Below, piece by piece: positions 18,797 to 27,559 of a stretch of DNA of 64,000 bases. The stretch covers positions 1-64,000 of the forward strand of contig CAWFME010000005.1 of assembly GCA_963816955.1 (NCBI GenBank), given 5' to 3'. Under the pieces are notes generated by a model, which did not search any database, was not told where the DNA came from, and worked only from the letters and a program-made list of their open reading frames with translations. Both the position numbers and the translations under genes were made by a program. The stretch is from DATFQI01 sp963816955 (GTDB lineage Bacteria; Actinomycetota; Thermoleophilia; Solirubrobacterales; Solirubrobacteraceae). Every line of letters begins with the position of its first letter. Position 1 is the stretch's first letter.

Positions 18797-19726
18797 TTGA
18801 CGCTGCAGCAGCTGCGGTACTTCCTGGCCACGATCCGCCGTGGCTCATTCGCCGGTGCGGCCGACGAGCTGCTGCTCAAACAGCCCTCGGTCGCCGAGCA
18901 GATCCGGCGGCTGGAGGCCGAGCTCGGCGTCGAGCTGTTCGCCCGCCGCAGCCGCCGGCTGGTGCTGACCGCGGCCGGCGAGGCCCTGCGCCCGTACGCC
19001 GAGCAGGCGCTCGCGGTCTGCGAGGAGGGCGCCGAGGCCGTGCGCGCCCACCGCACGCTCCGTGGCGGCACCGCCTCGTTCGGGCTGCCGCGCAACGCCG
19101 ACCTGTACGCGCTCACCGACCTCGGAGCGCAGATGCACGAGCGCCACCCGCTCGTGGGGATCCGGCTGATCGGCCAGAACTCCGTCGACGTCGCCGACGC
19201 GATCCGCGCCGGCGAACTGGAGGCGGGACTCGTCGTGCTGCCGGTCGACGACCGCGGTCTCGACATCGAGCCGGTCGCGCGCGACGAGGTCCTCTACGCC
19301 ACGGCTGACCCCGACCGCGCAGCGACGCCGGTGACGCTCGAGGCAGTCGCCGATGCAGTGCTCGTGCTCTACGACGCCCACTACGGCAACGCCGACCCGA
19401 CGCGCCGCCAGCTCGCCGCGCGCCTGCAGCAGATCGGCCGCCGGCTCGCGCCGCGGATCGAGGTCGAGTACCTCGCCGGCGCGCTCAACCTCGCGGCGCA
19501 GGGCGTCGGCGACACGATCGTCGCGCGCGCGGCGGTCGACGTCGGCCTGCTGCCCGATGGCTTGCACACCGCCTCGTTCGCCGAGCCGCTGCACGACACG
19601 CTCGCGATCGCCAAGCAGAGCGGCTCGCCGCTCTCGCCCGCCACGCGCGAGCTCGTCTCGATCGCGCTCGACCGGCTGCGCGCGTTCGAGCGTCGCCGCG
19701 CCCGCGGGGAGATACTGCGCGCATGA
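18797..19726 (+). CDS. LysR-family transcriptional regulator
   Basis: 309 residues with the LysR winged helix at the N-terminus (LQQLRYFLATIRRGSFAGAADELLLKQPSVAEQIRRLEAELGVELFARRSRR) and a two-lobed effector domain. TTG 18797 gives the canonical MTLQQLRYF start. It is divergent from the HisD-like/LivK pair and overlaps the ACC deaminase start by four bases (ATGA), so it may respond to an amino-acid-like ligand and control both directions. TACAAT (18757-18762) in the 74-bp intergenic gap could be its -10. Confidence 0.85.
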   Translation: MTLQQLRYFLATIRRGSFAGAADELLLKQPSVAEQIRRLEAELGVELFARRSRRLVLTAAGEALRPYAEQALAVCEEGAEAVRAHRTLRGGTASFGLPRNADLYALTDLGAQMHERHPLVGIRLIGQNSVDVADAIRAGELEAGLVVLPVDDRGLDIEPVARDEVLYATADPDRAATPVTLEAVADAVLVLYDAHYGNADPTRRQLAARLQQIGRRLAPRIEVEYLAGALNLAAQGVGDTIVARAAVDVGLLPDGLHTASFAEPLHDTLAIAKQSGSPLSPATRELVSIALDRLRAFERRRARGEILRA

Positions 19727-20733
19727 GCCTCGACGACTTCGCGCGCCATCCGCTGCTGTTCGGGCCGTCGCCGGTGCACCGGCTGGACCGGCTCACGCGC
19801 CATCTCGGCGGCGCGCAGATCTGGGCCAAGCGCGATGACTGCAACAGCGGCCTCGCCTACGGCGGCAACAAGACCCGCAAGCTCGAGTACCTCGTCGCCG
19901 ACGCGCTCGCGCAGGGCTGCGACACGCTCGTCTCGATCGGCGGCGTGCAGTCCAACCACACGCGCCAGGTCGCCGCCGTCGCGGCCGTCACGGGGCTGAA
20001 GTGCGTGCTCGTGCAGGAGCACTGGGTCGAGTGGCCCGACGTCGTCTACGACCGCGTCGGCAACATCGAGCTCAGCCGCATCATGGGCGCCGAGGTGCGG
20101 CTCGACCAGAGCGGCTTCGGGATCGGCTTCAAGGAGAGCTGGCAACGCGCGCTCGACGACGTCGAGGCGGCCGGCGGCAAGCCGTACGCGATCCCGGCCG
20201 GCGCCTCCGACCACCCGCTCGGCGGGCTCGGCTTCGCCGGGTGGGCGGCAGAGGTCGAGCGCCAGGAGGCCGAGCTCGGCGTCTTCTTCGACACGATCGT
20301 CGTCTGCTCGGTCACCGGCTCGACGCAGGCCGGGATGATCGCGGGGTTCGCGGGCCAGAGGCGAGAGCGGCGCGTGCTCGGGATCGACGGCTCGGCCAAG
20401 CCGGCGGAGACCCGCGAGCAGGTGGCTCGCATCGCGCGCGCCACGGCCGAGCTGATCGGGCTCGGCCGCGATCTGCGCGACGACGAGATCGTGCTCGACG
20501 AGCGCTACCACGGGGGCGTCTACGGAATCCCGGACGAGCCGACGATCGAGGCGATCCGGCTCGCCGGCCGGCTCGAGGGGATGCTCACCGACCCCGTGTA
20601 CGAGGGGAAGTCGATGGCCGGCATGATCGATCTCGTCGCCGGCGGCGAGATCGACCGCGACAGCACCGTCCTCTACGCCCACCTCGGCGGGCAGCCGGCG
20701 CTGAGCGCCTACGCGTCGCTGTTCACGAGCTAG
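19723..20733 (+). CDS. acdS: 1-aminocyclopropane-1-carboxylate deaminase
   Basis: 336 residues, the usual length of AcdS. The PLP lysine is Lys50 in YGGNKTRKLEYL. Other AcdS signatures follow: DTLVSIGGVQSNHTRQVAA, YDRVGNIELSRIMGAEVRLD, VVCSVTGSTQAGM, LTDPVYEGKSMAGMI (the Tyr-Glu pair characteristic of ACC deaminase as opposed to D-cysteine desulfhydrase) and YAHLGGQPAL. The enzyme opens ACC to 2-oxobutyrate and ammonia and is known for lowering plant ethylene. It is translationally coupled to the upstream LysR gene. Its stop overlaps the convergent sigma factor gene. Confidence 0.88.
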   Translation: MSLDDFARHPLLFGPSPVHRLDRLTRHLGGAQIWAKRDDCNSGLAYGGNKTRKLEYLVADALAQGCDTLVSIGGVQSNHTRQVAAVAAVTGLKCVLVQEHWVEWPDVVYDRVGNIELSRIMGAEVRLDQSGFGIGFKESWQRALDDVEAAGGKPYAIPAGASDHPLGGLGFAGWAAEVERQEAELGVFFDTIVVCSVTGSTQAGMIAGFAGQRRERRVLGIDGSAKPAETREQVARIARATAELIGLGRDLRDDEIVLDERYHGGVYGIPDEPTIEAIRLAGRLEGMLTDPVYEGKSMAGMIDLVAGGEIDRDSTVLYAHLGGQPALSAYASLFTS

Positions 20734-21680
20734 AGCACGGCCGGCAGCCCCAGCTCCGCGAACACCGCGGTGCCGAAGGTGGTGACCTCGGCGATCTTGC
20801 CGTCGCGCACGCGCAGCACGTCGATCTTGAACGGCGTGAACTCGCTTGCTCCCTGTGCGCGGTGGTAGCTCGCGGCCGCGGGCATCCGGTTCAGCCGCGT
20901 CGGCAGCAGCTTCCAGTCGCCGAAGTCGTCGGACTCGAACGCGCGCTCGAACAGCGGGCGCAGGGCGTCGATGCCGTCGTAGACGGACGGGTTCGGCGGC
21001 ATCGTCACCCGGATGTCGTCGGCCATCAGCTTGACCGCCGCCGCGTGGTCGCCGCGCTCGTGCGTGTCGATGAAGCCGCGCAGCAGCTCCTGCTCCTGCT
21101 CGGTGAGCTCGGCGTCGCCGCGCCACTCGCTGCGCGGGGCCGGCGCGCGGTCGCCGAGCGTCGCGCGCGCCCGCTGCAGGGCGGAGTTGACCGAGGCGAC
21201 GCTCGTCTCGAGCGCGTCGGCGGTCTCCTGGGCGGAGAACTCGAGCACGTCGCGCAGGATCAGGACCGCGCGCTGGCGGGCAGGCAGGATCTGGATCAGC
21301 GCGAGGAAGCCGAGCTCGATCGTCTCGCGGGCGACGACCACCGCGTCGGGCTCGTCGGCGCGCGGGGCGACCTCGTCGAGCAGGCGGTCGGGGTAGGGCT
21401 GCAGCCAGGGGATCTCGGCGAAGGAGCTGACCTCCTCGGCCCGGCGGCCCTTGCGCCGGATCGCGTCGAGGCAGGCGTTGGTGGCGATCCGGTACAGCCA
21501 GGCGCGGAGGCCCGGCCCGCCCTCGAACTGCTCGCGGTGGCGCCAGGCGCGCAGGAACGTCTCCTGCACGAGGTCCTCGGCCTCCTCGAAGGAGCCGAGC
21601 ATGCGGTAGCAGTGGACGTGCAGCTCGCGCTTGTGACGGTTGACGTGCTGGGCGAACTCGTGCTCGGTGGTGGGGGTCAT
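20730..21680 (-). CDS. ECF sigma factor with C-terminal SnoaL-like domain (SigG/SigJ type)
   Basis: 316 residues. Region 2 (YRMLGSFEEAEDLVQETFLRAWRHREQFEGGPGLRAWLYRIATNACLDAIRRK) and region 4 (LPARQRAVLILRDVLEFSAQETADALETSVASVNSALQRAR) are followed by a SnoaL-like domain (about 205-316) with MPPNPSVYDGIDALRPLF. Sigma factors of this type carry their own regulatory domain and often lack an anti-sigma factor; none is seen here. ATG 21680 overlaps the stop of the TauE gene, so the two are in one operon. Confidence 0.88.
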   Translation of the reverse strand: MTPTTEHEFAQHVNRHKRELHVHCYRMLGSFEEAEDLVQETFLRAWRHREQFEGGPGLRAWLYRIATNACLDAIRRKGRRAEEVSSFAEIPWLQPYPDRLLDEVAPRADEPDAVVVARETIELGFLALIQILPARQRAVLILRDVLEFSAQETADALETSVASVNSALQRARATLGDRAPAPRSEWRGDAELTEQEQELLRGFIDTHERGDHAAAVKLMADDIRVTMPPNPSVYDGIDALRPLFERAFESDDFGDWKLLPTRLNRMPAAASYHRAQGASEFTPFKIDVLRVRDGKIAEVTTFGTAVFAELGLPAVL

Positions 21681-22591
21681 GCCTCGTTCAACGTCGGCCG
21701 CGGCCGGGGCTCATCGGTCGCCCGCACCTGCCGCCGGTGCACGATCCACGACACGACCGCGAGCGCGAGCGGGATGCCGACGAGCGCGAACGGCGACATC
21801 GGCACGCCCGCCTTGGAGAGCACGCCGAGCGCGGCCGCGGAGAGCACGATCGCGAGCGTGTGCCGCAGGCCGACCACCGGCACGTGCGGCAGCAGCCAGG
21901 CGCCGATCCACACGCCGGGGAGCGAGCCGACGAGGATCGTGGCCATCAGCCCGAGGTCCACGTTGCCGCTGATCAGGTGCGCGAGCCCAGCGCTCCACAG
22001 CAGCACCGCGGCGTGGAACACGTCGGTGCCGACCACGCGGTGCGGCTTGAGCCGGTAGAGCAGGATCAGCACGAGACCCACCAGCGCGCCCGAGCCGACC
22101 GAGGTGACGCCGAGCACGAATCCCAGCACGATGCCGATCAGCACCGTCACGACCTTGCTGCGGCGGCGGATGAGCCCGGCCGCCGCGCGCTCGCGCCGGT
22201 GCATGTCGGGCCGGAACAGCGAGCGGTAGAGCGTGGCAGCGGCCGCCAGCATCAGCGCGGCCGCGACGAACCCCAGCAGGTAGGGGTCGAAGTCCTCCTC
22301 GTAGCTGCGGTGCAGCCAGTTGAGCGTGATCACGCCCGCGATCGACCCGGGCACGGAGCCCGCCGCGAGCCACCACGACAGCCGCAGGTCCACGTGCCCG
22401 GCCCGCAGGTGCCGCCAGCCGCCGACGGTCTTCGTGACCGCGCCGTAGGCGAGGTCGGTGCCGATCGCGACGACCGGGCTGTAACCGCCGACGAGCAGCA
22501 GCAGCGGCGTCATCAGCGACCCGCCGCCGATCCCGGTGAGCCCGACGAGGATGCCGACCCCGAGGCCGAACAGGACGATCAAGGGGTCCAT
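21677..22591 (-). CDS. TauE/SafE-family membrane permease
   Basis: 304 residues with about eight membrane spans and the TauE/SafE half-repeats (GVGILVGLTGIGGGSLMTPLLLL and the internal GFVLGVTSVGSGALVGLVLILLY). The family exports sulfite, sulfoacetate or other organic anions; the substrate here is unknown. It is directly upstream of, and overlapped by, an ECF sigma factor gene on the same strand. Confidence 0.85.
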   Translation of the reverse strand: MDPLIVLFGLGVGILVGLTGIGGGSLMTPLLLLVGGYSPVVAIGTDLAYGAVTKTVGGWRHLRAGHVDLRLSWWLAAGSVPGSIAGVITLNWLHRSYEEDFDPYLLGFVAAALMLAAAATLYRSLFRPDMHRRERAAAGLIRRRSKVVTVLIGIVLGFVLGVTSVGSGALVGLVLILLYRLKPHRVVGTDVFHAAVLLWSAGLAHLISGNVDLGLMATILVGSLPGVWIGAWLLPHVPVVGLRHTLAIVLSAAALGVLSKAGVPMSPFALVGIPLALAVVSWIVHRRQVRATDEPRPRPTLNEA

Positions 22592-22604
22592 GCCCCTGAG
22601 CAGG

Positions 22605-23150
22605 CTAGCCGGGCAGCTCGACCGCTCCCGCGCGGGTGAGCTCGGAGTGGAGGTTCTTCTCGGCCATGCCGAGCGCCGCCTCGGCGAACTCCGGCACGAT
22701 GTGGGCGACGGCGTCGCAGGGGATGTCGACCTCGTAGCCGCGCAGGTAGGCGTCGAGCGCCGAGTAGAAGATGCACTGCTCCGTCACCTGCCCGCACATG
22801 ACGATCCGCTTGACGCCCTGGACGTTGAGCAGGTGCCCCAAGGGGGTCTGGTAGAAGACGGAGTGGCGGCCCTTGGGCAGGAACGGGACGCCGTCCGGCG
22901 GCTTGATCGGCTCGACGAGCTCGGGGTGCTCGCCTTCCAACGCGGTGCGCACGAGGTCGTCGCGGGTCTCGGACCACTGCTCGTAGTTGTCGTTGACGTA
23001 CACGAGCAGCACCTCGTCGCTCGCGTGCGCGCGGTCGCGCAGGTCGACGATCTGCGGCAGCACCTCGCTCGCGGACTCCGCCAGCTTGTCGGCGTCCTCG
23101 TGGTCGTACGGGTTGAGCATGTCGATCACGAGCAGCGCGGTCTCCGGCAT
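22605..23150 (-). CDS. Isochorismatase-family cysteine hydrolase
   Basis: 181 residues with the family core: Asp10 in ALLVIDMLNPY, a lysine in the LPKGRHSVFYQTPL region, a cis-peptide region, and the nucleophilic cysteine in VTEQCIFYSALDAYLRGYEV. Members hydrolyse nicotinamide, isochorismate, ureido or carbamoyl substrates; this sequence alone does not tell which. TAGCCC lies six bases before the ATG on the minus strand, but its last base does not fit TAnnnT. Confidence 0.85.
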   Translation of the reverse strand: MPETALLVIDMLNPYDHEDADKLAESASEVLPQIVDLRDRAHASDEVLLVYVNDNYEQWSETRDDLVRTALEGEHPELVEPIKPPDGVPFLPKGRHSVFYQTPLGHLLNVQGVKRIVMCGQVTEQCIFYSALDAYLRGYEVDIPCDAVAHIVPEFAEAALGMAEKNLHSELTRAGAVELPG

Positions 23151-23171
23151 CGGACCGGGCTACCCAGACCG

Positions 23172-23441
23172 TCAGGCGGCGTAGCGCTGCGCGGAGCGGG
23201 CGCGGGCCTTGGCGGCCTCGACCTCGCGGTCCTTCGGCGGCGCGGACGTCTCGAGCGCGGCCAGCAGGTGCTGCGAGACGTGCGCGACCTCCTCGACGGC
23301 GCGGTCGAACGCCTCCTGGTTGACCTGCGAGGGCTTGTTGAAGCCGCTGATCTTGCGGACGTACTGGAGCGCCGCGGCGCGGACCTCGTCGGTGGTCGCG
23401 GGCGGCTCGAAGTTGTAGAGCTGGCGGATGTTGCGGCACAT
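23172..23441 (-). CDS. DUF2277 family protein
   Basis: 89 residues beginning MCRNIRQLYNFEPPAT, the signature of DUF2277, continuing EVRAAALQYVRKISGFNKPS and AVEEVAHVSQHLLAAL. The function is unknown. The gene has a leaderless promoter whose -10 overlaps that of the divergent corA gene. Confidence 0.88.
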   Translation of the reverse strand: MCRNIRQLYNFEPPATTDEVRAAALQYVRKISGFNKPSQVNQEAFDRAVEEVAHVSQHLLAALETSAPPKDREVEAAKARARSAQRYAA

Positions 23442-23448
23442 GCGTACC

Positions 23449-23458
23449 AGCGTACCCT
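23449..23458. promoter_or_regulatory. Overlapping divergent leaderless promoters of DUF2277 and corA
   Basis: Within ten bases lie a minus-strand TACGCT (complement of 23449-23454), seven bases before the DUF2277 ATG, and a plus-strand TACCCT (23453-23458), six bases before the corA GTG. The two -10 boxes share two base pairs, so polymerase cannot occupy both at once. Confidence 0.5.
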
Positions 23459-23464
23459 TCGCCT

Positions 23465-24478
23465 GTGATCGTCGACTGCGCGCACTACCGCGACGGCAGG
23501 CGGCAGCACGACGGCCCGATGGAGCTCGCGCAGGCCGCGGCGATCTGCACCGCCGAGGGCGGCGACGGGTTCGTCTGGCTGGGCATCGTCGAGCCCGAGC
23601 CCGCGGAGCTCGAGCAGGTGCAGGAGCGCTTCGGGCTGCACGACCTCGCGGTCGAGGACGCCCAGAGCTTCCACCTGCGCCCGAAGGTCGAGCAGTACGA
23701 GGACGACGCGAGGGTGCTCTTCGTCGTGCTGCGCACGGCCCGCTACGACGACGAGCGCGAGGAGGTCGACTTCGGCGAGGTCTCCGTGTTCCTCTCCGAG
23801 CGCTTCGTGATCACGGTCCGCCAGGGCGCGGCGAGTGACCTGCACGGCGCGCGGCTGCGGCTCGAGCGCCGGCCCGAGCTGCTCGGGGAGGGCCCGGGGG
23901 CGGTCCTGTGGGCGATCCTCGACAAGGTCGTCGACGACTACGCGCCGGTCGTCGAGGGGCTCGAGCGCGACATCGAGGAGGTCGAGAAGACCGTCTTCAG
24001 CGGCGCCGCCGCGCCGACGGAGCGGATCTACTTCCTGCGCCGCGAGGCGACCGACTTCTACCGCGCCGTGCACCCGCTGCTGGGCCCGATCGACGGGATG
24101 GAGCGCGGCGCCTACGACCTCGTCGGCCCCGGCCTGCGCCACTTCTTCCGCGACGTCGGCGACCACCTGCGGCTCGTCGACGAGGAGGTCGTCGCCCAGC
24201 GCGACCTGCTGGCGATGATCCTGCAGGCCAACATGGCGGTCGTCTCCGTCGCGCAGAACGAGATCAGCGTGCGCCAGAACGAGACCGCCAAGCAGCTCAC
24301 GATCGTGGCGATGATCTTCCTGCCGCTGACGTTCATCACCGGCTTCTTCGGCCAGAACTTCGGCTGGCTCGTCGAGCACACCTCCTCGTTCTGGGCCTTC
24401 GCGTTCCTCGGTCTCGGCAGCCTGGCCGTGTCGGCCGCCGGGCTGTACGCGTGGATCCGGGGCCACTACGACGTCTGA
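23465..24478 (+). CDS. corA: CorA-family magnesium/divalent cation transporter
   Basis: 337 residues. A soluble N-terminal domain of alpha/beta type and long helices (VVEGLERDIEEVEKTVF) lead to two C-terminal membrane helices, LTIVAMIFLPLTFITGFFGQNFG and FAFLGLGSLAVSAAGLYAWI. The pore signature is GQN in place of the classical GMN, a variant that may alter ion preference. It imports Mg2+ or similar ions as a pentamer. The start GTG 23465 is set by the promoter six bases upstream. Confidence 0.88.
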   Translation: MIVDCAHYRDGRRQHDGPMELAQAAAICTAEGGDGFVWLGIVEPEPAELEQVQERFGLHDLAVEDAQSFHLRPKVEQYEDDARVLFVVLRTARYDDEREEVDFGEVSVFLSERFVITVRQGAASDLHGARLRLERRPELLGEGPGAVLWAILDKVVDDYAPVVEGLERDIEEVEKTVFSGAAAPTERIYFLRREATDFYRAVHPLLGPIDGMERGAYDLVGPGLRHFFRDVGDHLRLVDEEVVAQRDLLAMILQANMAVVSVAQNEISVRQNETAKQLTIVAMIFLPLTFITGFFGQNFGWLVEHTSSFWAFAFLGLGSLAVSAAGLYAWIRGHYDV

Positions 24479-24535
24479 GGTCTTGTCCAGCGGTCCATAT
24501 GGGGCACCGGGCCGCGCCCCGATCATGCCTGGGCC

Positions 24536-25279
24536 ATGGGTGAGCGCACGCCGCAGATCGTCGCCTTCGGGGGCGGCGGCTTCTCGATGGAGGCCGGCAA
24601 CCCCCTGCTGGACGACTACGTGCTGGGGCTGACCGGGGCGGCGCGGCCGAAGGTGTGCTTCCTGCCGACCGCATCGGGCGACGCCGACCACTACGTCGTG
24701 CGCTTCTACCGCCGGTTCGCGGGCGCGTGCGAGGCCAGCCACGTGTCGCTGTTCCGGCGCGACCGCTGCGGGCAGGCGGTCGAGGGCGACATCGCGGCCC
24801 ACCTGCTCGCGCAGGACGTCGTCTACGTCGGCGGCGGCAACGTGGTGAGCATGCTCGGCGCCTGGCGGGCGCACGGGCTCGACGCGGTGCTGCGGCGGGC
24901 GTGGCGCAAGGGCGTGGTCATGTGCGGTCCCTCGGCCGGCTCCCTGTGCTGGTTCGCGGAGTCGCTGACCGCGTTCCACGGAGCGCCGCGGCGGGTGCGC
25001 GGGCTCGGGCTGCTCCCGTACTCGAACTGCGTGCACTACACGAACGAGCCCGAGCGCCGCGGCGAGTACCACCGCTTCGTCGGCGACGGGATGCGCCCCG
25101 GCTTCGCGGCCGACGACGGCGCGGCGCTGCACTTCCGCGGGGAGGAGCTGCACCGCGTCGTGGCCTCGCGCCCGCACGCGCAGGCCTACCGCGTGGAGCC
25201 GGTCGACGACGAGGTGGTCGAGACGCCGCTCGAGGTCGCCTACCTGGGACGGCGCGTGCCCGAAGCCGCCGCCGCGTGA
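24536..25279 (+). CDS. Peptidase S51 (peptidase E-like) protein, first of a tandem pair
   Basis: 247 residues with the S51 fold: IVAFGGGGFSMEAGNPLLDDYVLGL, KVCFLPTASGDADHYV, VVYVGGGNVVSMLGAWRAHGLD and the nucleophile serine in CGPSAGSLCWF. Peptidase E cleaves Asp-X dipeptides; actinobacterial members are mostly uncharacterised. Its stop overlaps the start of a paralog by four bases (GTGA), so the two proteins are made together. Confidence 0.85.
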   Translation: MGERTPQIVAFGGGGFSMEAGNPLLDDYVLGLTGAARPKVCFLPTASGDADHYVVRFYRRFAGACEASHVSLFRRDRCGQAVEGDIAAHLLAQDVVYVGGGNVVSMLGAWRAHGLDAVLRRAWRKGVVMCGPSAGSLCWFAESLTAFHGAPRRVRGLGLLPYSNCVHYTNEPERRGEYHRFVGDGMRPGFAADDGAALHFRGEELHRVVASRPHAQAYRVEPVDDEVVETPLEVAYLGRRVPEAAAA

Positions 25280-26064
25280 GCGGCCGGCGGACGATCCTCG
25301 CCATGGGCGGGGGCGGCTTCACGATGGAGCCCGACAACCCCGTGCTCGACGACTTCGTGCTCGAGCTGGCGGGCGTGCGCGAGCCGCGGATCTTGTTCCT
25401 GCCGACCGCCTCCGGCGATCCGGCCGCGCAGATCACGGCGTTCCAGGACCGCTTCGGGGACCGCCCGTGCGCCCCCTCGCAGCTGTCGCTGTTCCGCCTG
25501 CACGGCATGCGGCGGACGCTGCGCGACGTCGTGCTCGAGCAGGACGCCATCTACATCGGCGGCGGCTCGATGCGCAACCTGCTGGCGATCTGGCGGGCGC
25601 ACGGGCTCGACGCGCTGCTCGTCGAGGCGTGGGAGCGGGGCGTGGTGCTCGCGGGCCTGAGCGCCGGGGCGATGTGCTGGTTCGAGGGCGGGATCACGCG
25701 CTCGAGCGGGCCGCCGGAGACGATCGCGGGGCTCGGCCTGCTGCGCGGGTCGCTGAGCGTGCACGCCGACGGCGAGCCCGAGCGGCTGCCGGCCTTTCTC
25801 GAGGCGGTGCGCGTTGGTGCGCTGCCGGGCGGCTGGGCGGTCGACGACGGCGTCGGGCTGGTGTTCGCCGACGGGGCGTTGGTGCGGGCCGTCGCCTCGC
25901 GGCCGGGAGCCGGCGCGGTGCGCGTGGACGCGGTAGACGGCGAGCTCGTGCGCTCACGGGTCGAGCCGGAGCTGCTCGGGGCTGCAGCGGGTGGCATGCC
26001 GCTGCCTGGCGCGGACGTCGAGGAGCTCCGCGCGCTGATGCGTCTGCGGCGGCGGGCCGGTTGA
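25276..26064 (+). CDS. Peptidase S51 (peptidase E-like) protein, second of a tandem pair
   Basis: 262 residues, clearly homologous to the preceding protein (TILAMGGGGFTMEPDNPVLDDFVLEL, RILFLPTASGDPAAQI, AIYIGGGSMRNLLAIWRAHGLD). The nucleophile serine is in AGLSAGAMCWFEGG. It carries a longer C-terminal tail ending in an Arg-rich helix. GTG 25276 overlaps the stop of the first copy. The pair is an old tandem duplication, since the two sequences are well diverged. Confidence 0.83.
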   Translation: MSGRRTILAMGGGGFTMEPDNPVLDDFVLELAGVREPRILFLPTASGDPAAQITAFQDRFGDRPCAPSQLSLFRLHGMRRTLRDVVLEQDAIYIGGGSMRNLLAIWRAHGLDALLVEAWERGVVLAGLSAGAMCWFEGGITRSSGPPETIAGLGLLRGSLSVHADGEPERLPAFLEAVRVGALPGGWAVDDGVGLVFADGALVRAVASRPGAGAVRVDAVDGELVRSRVEPELLGAAAGGMPLPGADVEELRALMRLRRRAG

Positions 26065-26155
26065 CGTTGACGTTCGTCACACGCCCGGCGTCGGGGCCGC
26101 GGCCGATCGGTAGGGTCCGGGACCGCCCCAGCCACTGGAAAGGAGCGCAGGTTCG

Positions 26156-26590
26156 ATGATCAAGACGGTCGCCGTGGGAACGGACGGCTCCGACACCGCC
26201 GCCAAGGCGGTGGAGTTCGCCCTCGACCTCGCGAGTCGCTACGAGGCCAAGATCGTGTTCCTGAGCGCCTATCGCGCTGTCTCGGAGGGCCGGCTCAAGA
26301 GCGAGGCGCGCGACGCCCCCGAGGACGTGCAGTGGCAGATCAACCCGGCCGAGGACGTCGAGCCCGCGCTGCGCGACGCGGAGGACGAGGCGCGCGAGAA
26401 GGGCCTCGACACGACCAGCGAGGCCAAGGAGGGCGACCCCTCCAAGGTCCTCGTCGAGCTGGCCGACAAGCACAATGCCGACGTGCTCGTGATCGGAAAC
26501 AAGGGCATGAAGCGCAAGGTGCTCGGCAGCGTGCCCAACACGGTCAGCCACAACGCCGGCTGCCACGTGCTGATCGTCAAGACGACCTGA
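26156..26590 (+). CDS. Universal stress protein (UspA family)
   Basis: 144 residues with the ATP-binding signature G-x2-G-x9-G-S/T-type block in GNKGMKRKVLGSVPNTVSHNA and the N-terminal IKTVAVGTDGSDTAAKAVEFALDLA. These small cytoplasmic proteins bind ATP or AMP and respond to stress. A GAAAGGAG ribosome site and TAGGGT -10 (about 26111) precede ATG 26156, giving a short leader. Confidence 0.88.
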   Translation: MIKTVAVGTDGSDTAAKAVEFALDLASRYEAKIVFLSAYRAVSEGRLKSEARDAPEDVQWQINPAEDVEPALRDAEDEAREKGLDTTSEAKEGDPSKVLVELADKHNADVLVIGNKGMKRKVLGSVPNTVSHNAGCHVLIVKTT

Positions 26591-26620
26591 CGCCGAACCG
26601 CCGCGCATGCGGGGCGCGCC

Positions 26621-27559
26621 CTACGCGAGCACGCCCCGCCGGCGCCAGGCCGTCCCGAGCGCGGCGAGCAGCAGCAGCACGCCCGCGCCGGCCACGCCGG
26701 CCGTGACCTCGCGCTGCTCGGGCCGCGTGCCGATCTGCGAGCCGAGGTCCTCGTAGACCTGCTCGAGCGCGCCGGCATCCTCGGCCGCGTACGCACGCCC
26801 GCCCGAGGCCTGGGCGATCTCGCGCAGCGACTCCGGGTCGGGCGGCACCGGCGTGACGCGGCCGTCGGGGAGCTGCAGGCTGCCGCCGGGCGTGCCGAGC
26901 GCCACCGTCGAGACGGGCACTCCGGCCGCGCGGGCGCGGCGGGCGACCTCGACGGGGTCGTCGCCGGAGGTCGTGGCGCCGTCGGAGAGCACCACGATCG
27001 CGGCCGGCGGGGCGTCCTTGCCGCGCTCGCCGAGCGCGTCGAGCGCCCCGGCCAGCGCGTCGCCGGTCGCCGTCCCGCCCTCGGCCTGCAGCCCGTCGAG
27101 CGCGGTGCGCACCTCTGCGTGCTCCGCCGTCGGGCGCAGCACGGTGTGCGTGCCCTCGGCGTAGGCGACGAGCCCGACCCGCAGCCGGTCCGGCACGGAG
27201 TCTAGGAAGCGCTCGCCGGCGGCCTTGGCGGCGGCCAGGCGCGACGGCTCCACGTCCGTGGCGTTCATCGAGCCCGACGTGTCGGTGACGAGGATCACCG
27301 ACGCGCGCTCGTTCGGCACCGCGACGGTCGCCTCCGGGCGGGCGAGCGCGAGCGCCAGGGCGGCGAGCGCGAGGCACAGCAGCAACGTCGGCAGCGCGCG
27401 GCGGACGCGGCCCGCACGCGGGAGCACGGCGCCGAGCGTGGCGGTCGCGGGGAAGCGCACGACGTAGCGGTCGGGCCGCCGCCGCGCGAGCGCGAGCGCG
27501 GCGAGCGCAAGCGGCACGGCCAGCAGCGCCAGCAGGAACCAGGGGGCCTGGAAGCTCAT
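26621..27559 (-). CDS. VWA-domain membrane protein (BatA-like), paralog of the gene at 31.5 kb
   Basis: 312 residues. An N-terminal helix (FLLALLAVPLALAALAL), a second helix at about 55-75, then a von Willebrand A domain with the MIDAS motif DTSGSM and ATGDALAGALDAL, and a C-terminal membrane helix. Such proteins work with MoxR ATPases in cell-envelope or metal-insertion chaperone systems. ATG 27559 overlaps the upstream DUF58 gene. A second protein of exactly the same length and starting MSFQ is encoded at 31472-32410. Confidence 0.85.
   Translation of the reverse strand: MSFQAPWFLLALLAVPLALAALALARRRPDRYVVRFPATATLGAVLPRAGRVRRALPTLLLCLALAALALALARPEATVAVPNERASVILVTDTSGSMNATDVEPSRLAAAKAAGERFLDSVPDRLRVGLVAYAEGTHTVLRPTAEHAEVRTALDGLQAEGGTATGDALAGALDALGERGKDAPPAAIVVLSDGATTSGDDPVEVARRARAAGVPVSTVALGTPGGSLQLPDGRVTPVPPDPESLREIAQASGGRAYAAEDAGALEQVYEDLGSQIGTRPEQREVTAGVAGAGVLLLLAALGTAWRRRGVLA

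Noticed and set aside
26111..26156. Leaderless start for the universal stress protein
   Set aside because: TAGGGT is about 40 bases before the ATG and a good GAAAGGAG ribosome site intervenes, so this gene has a normal leader.
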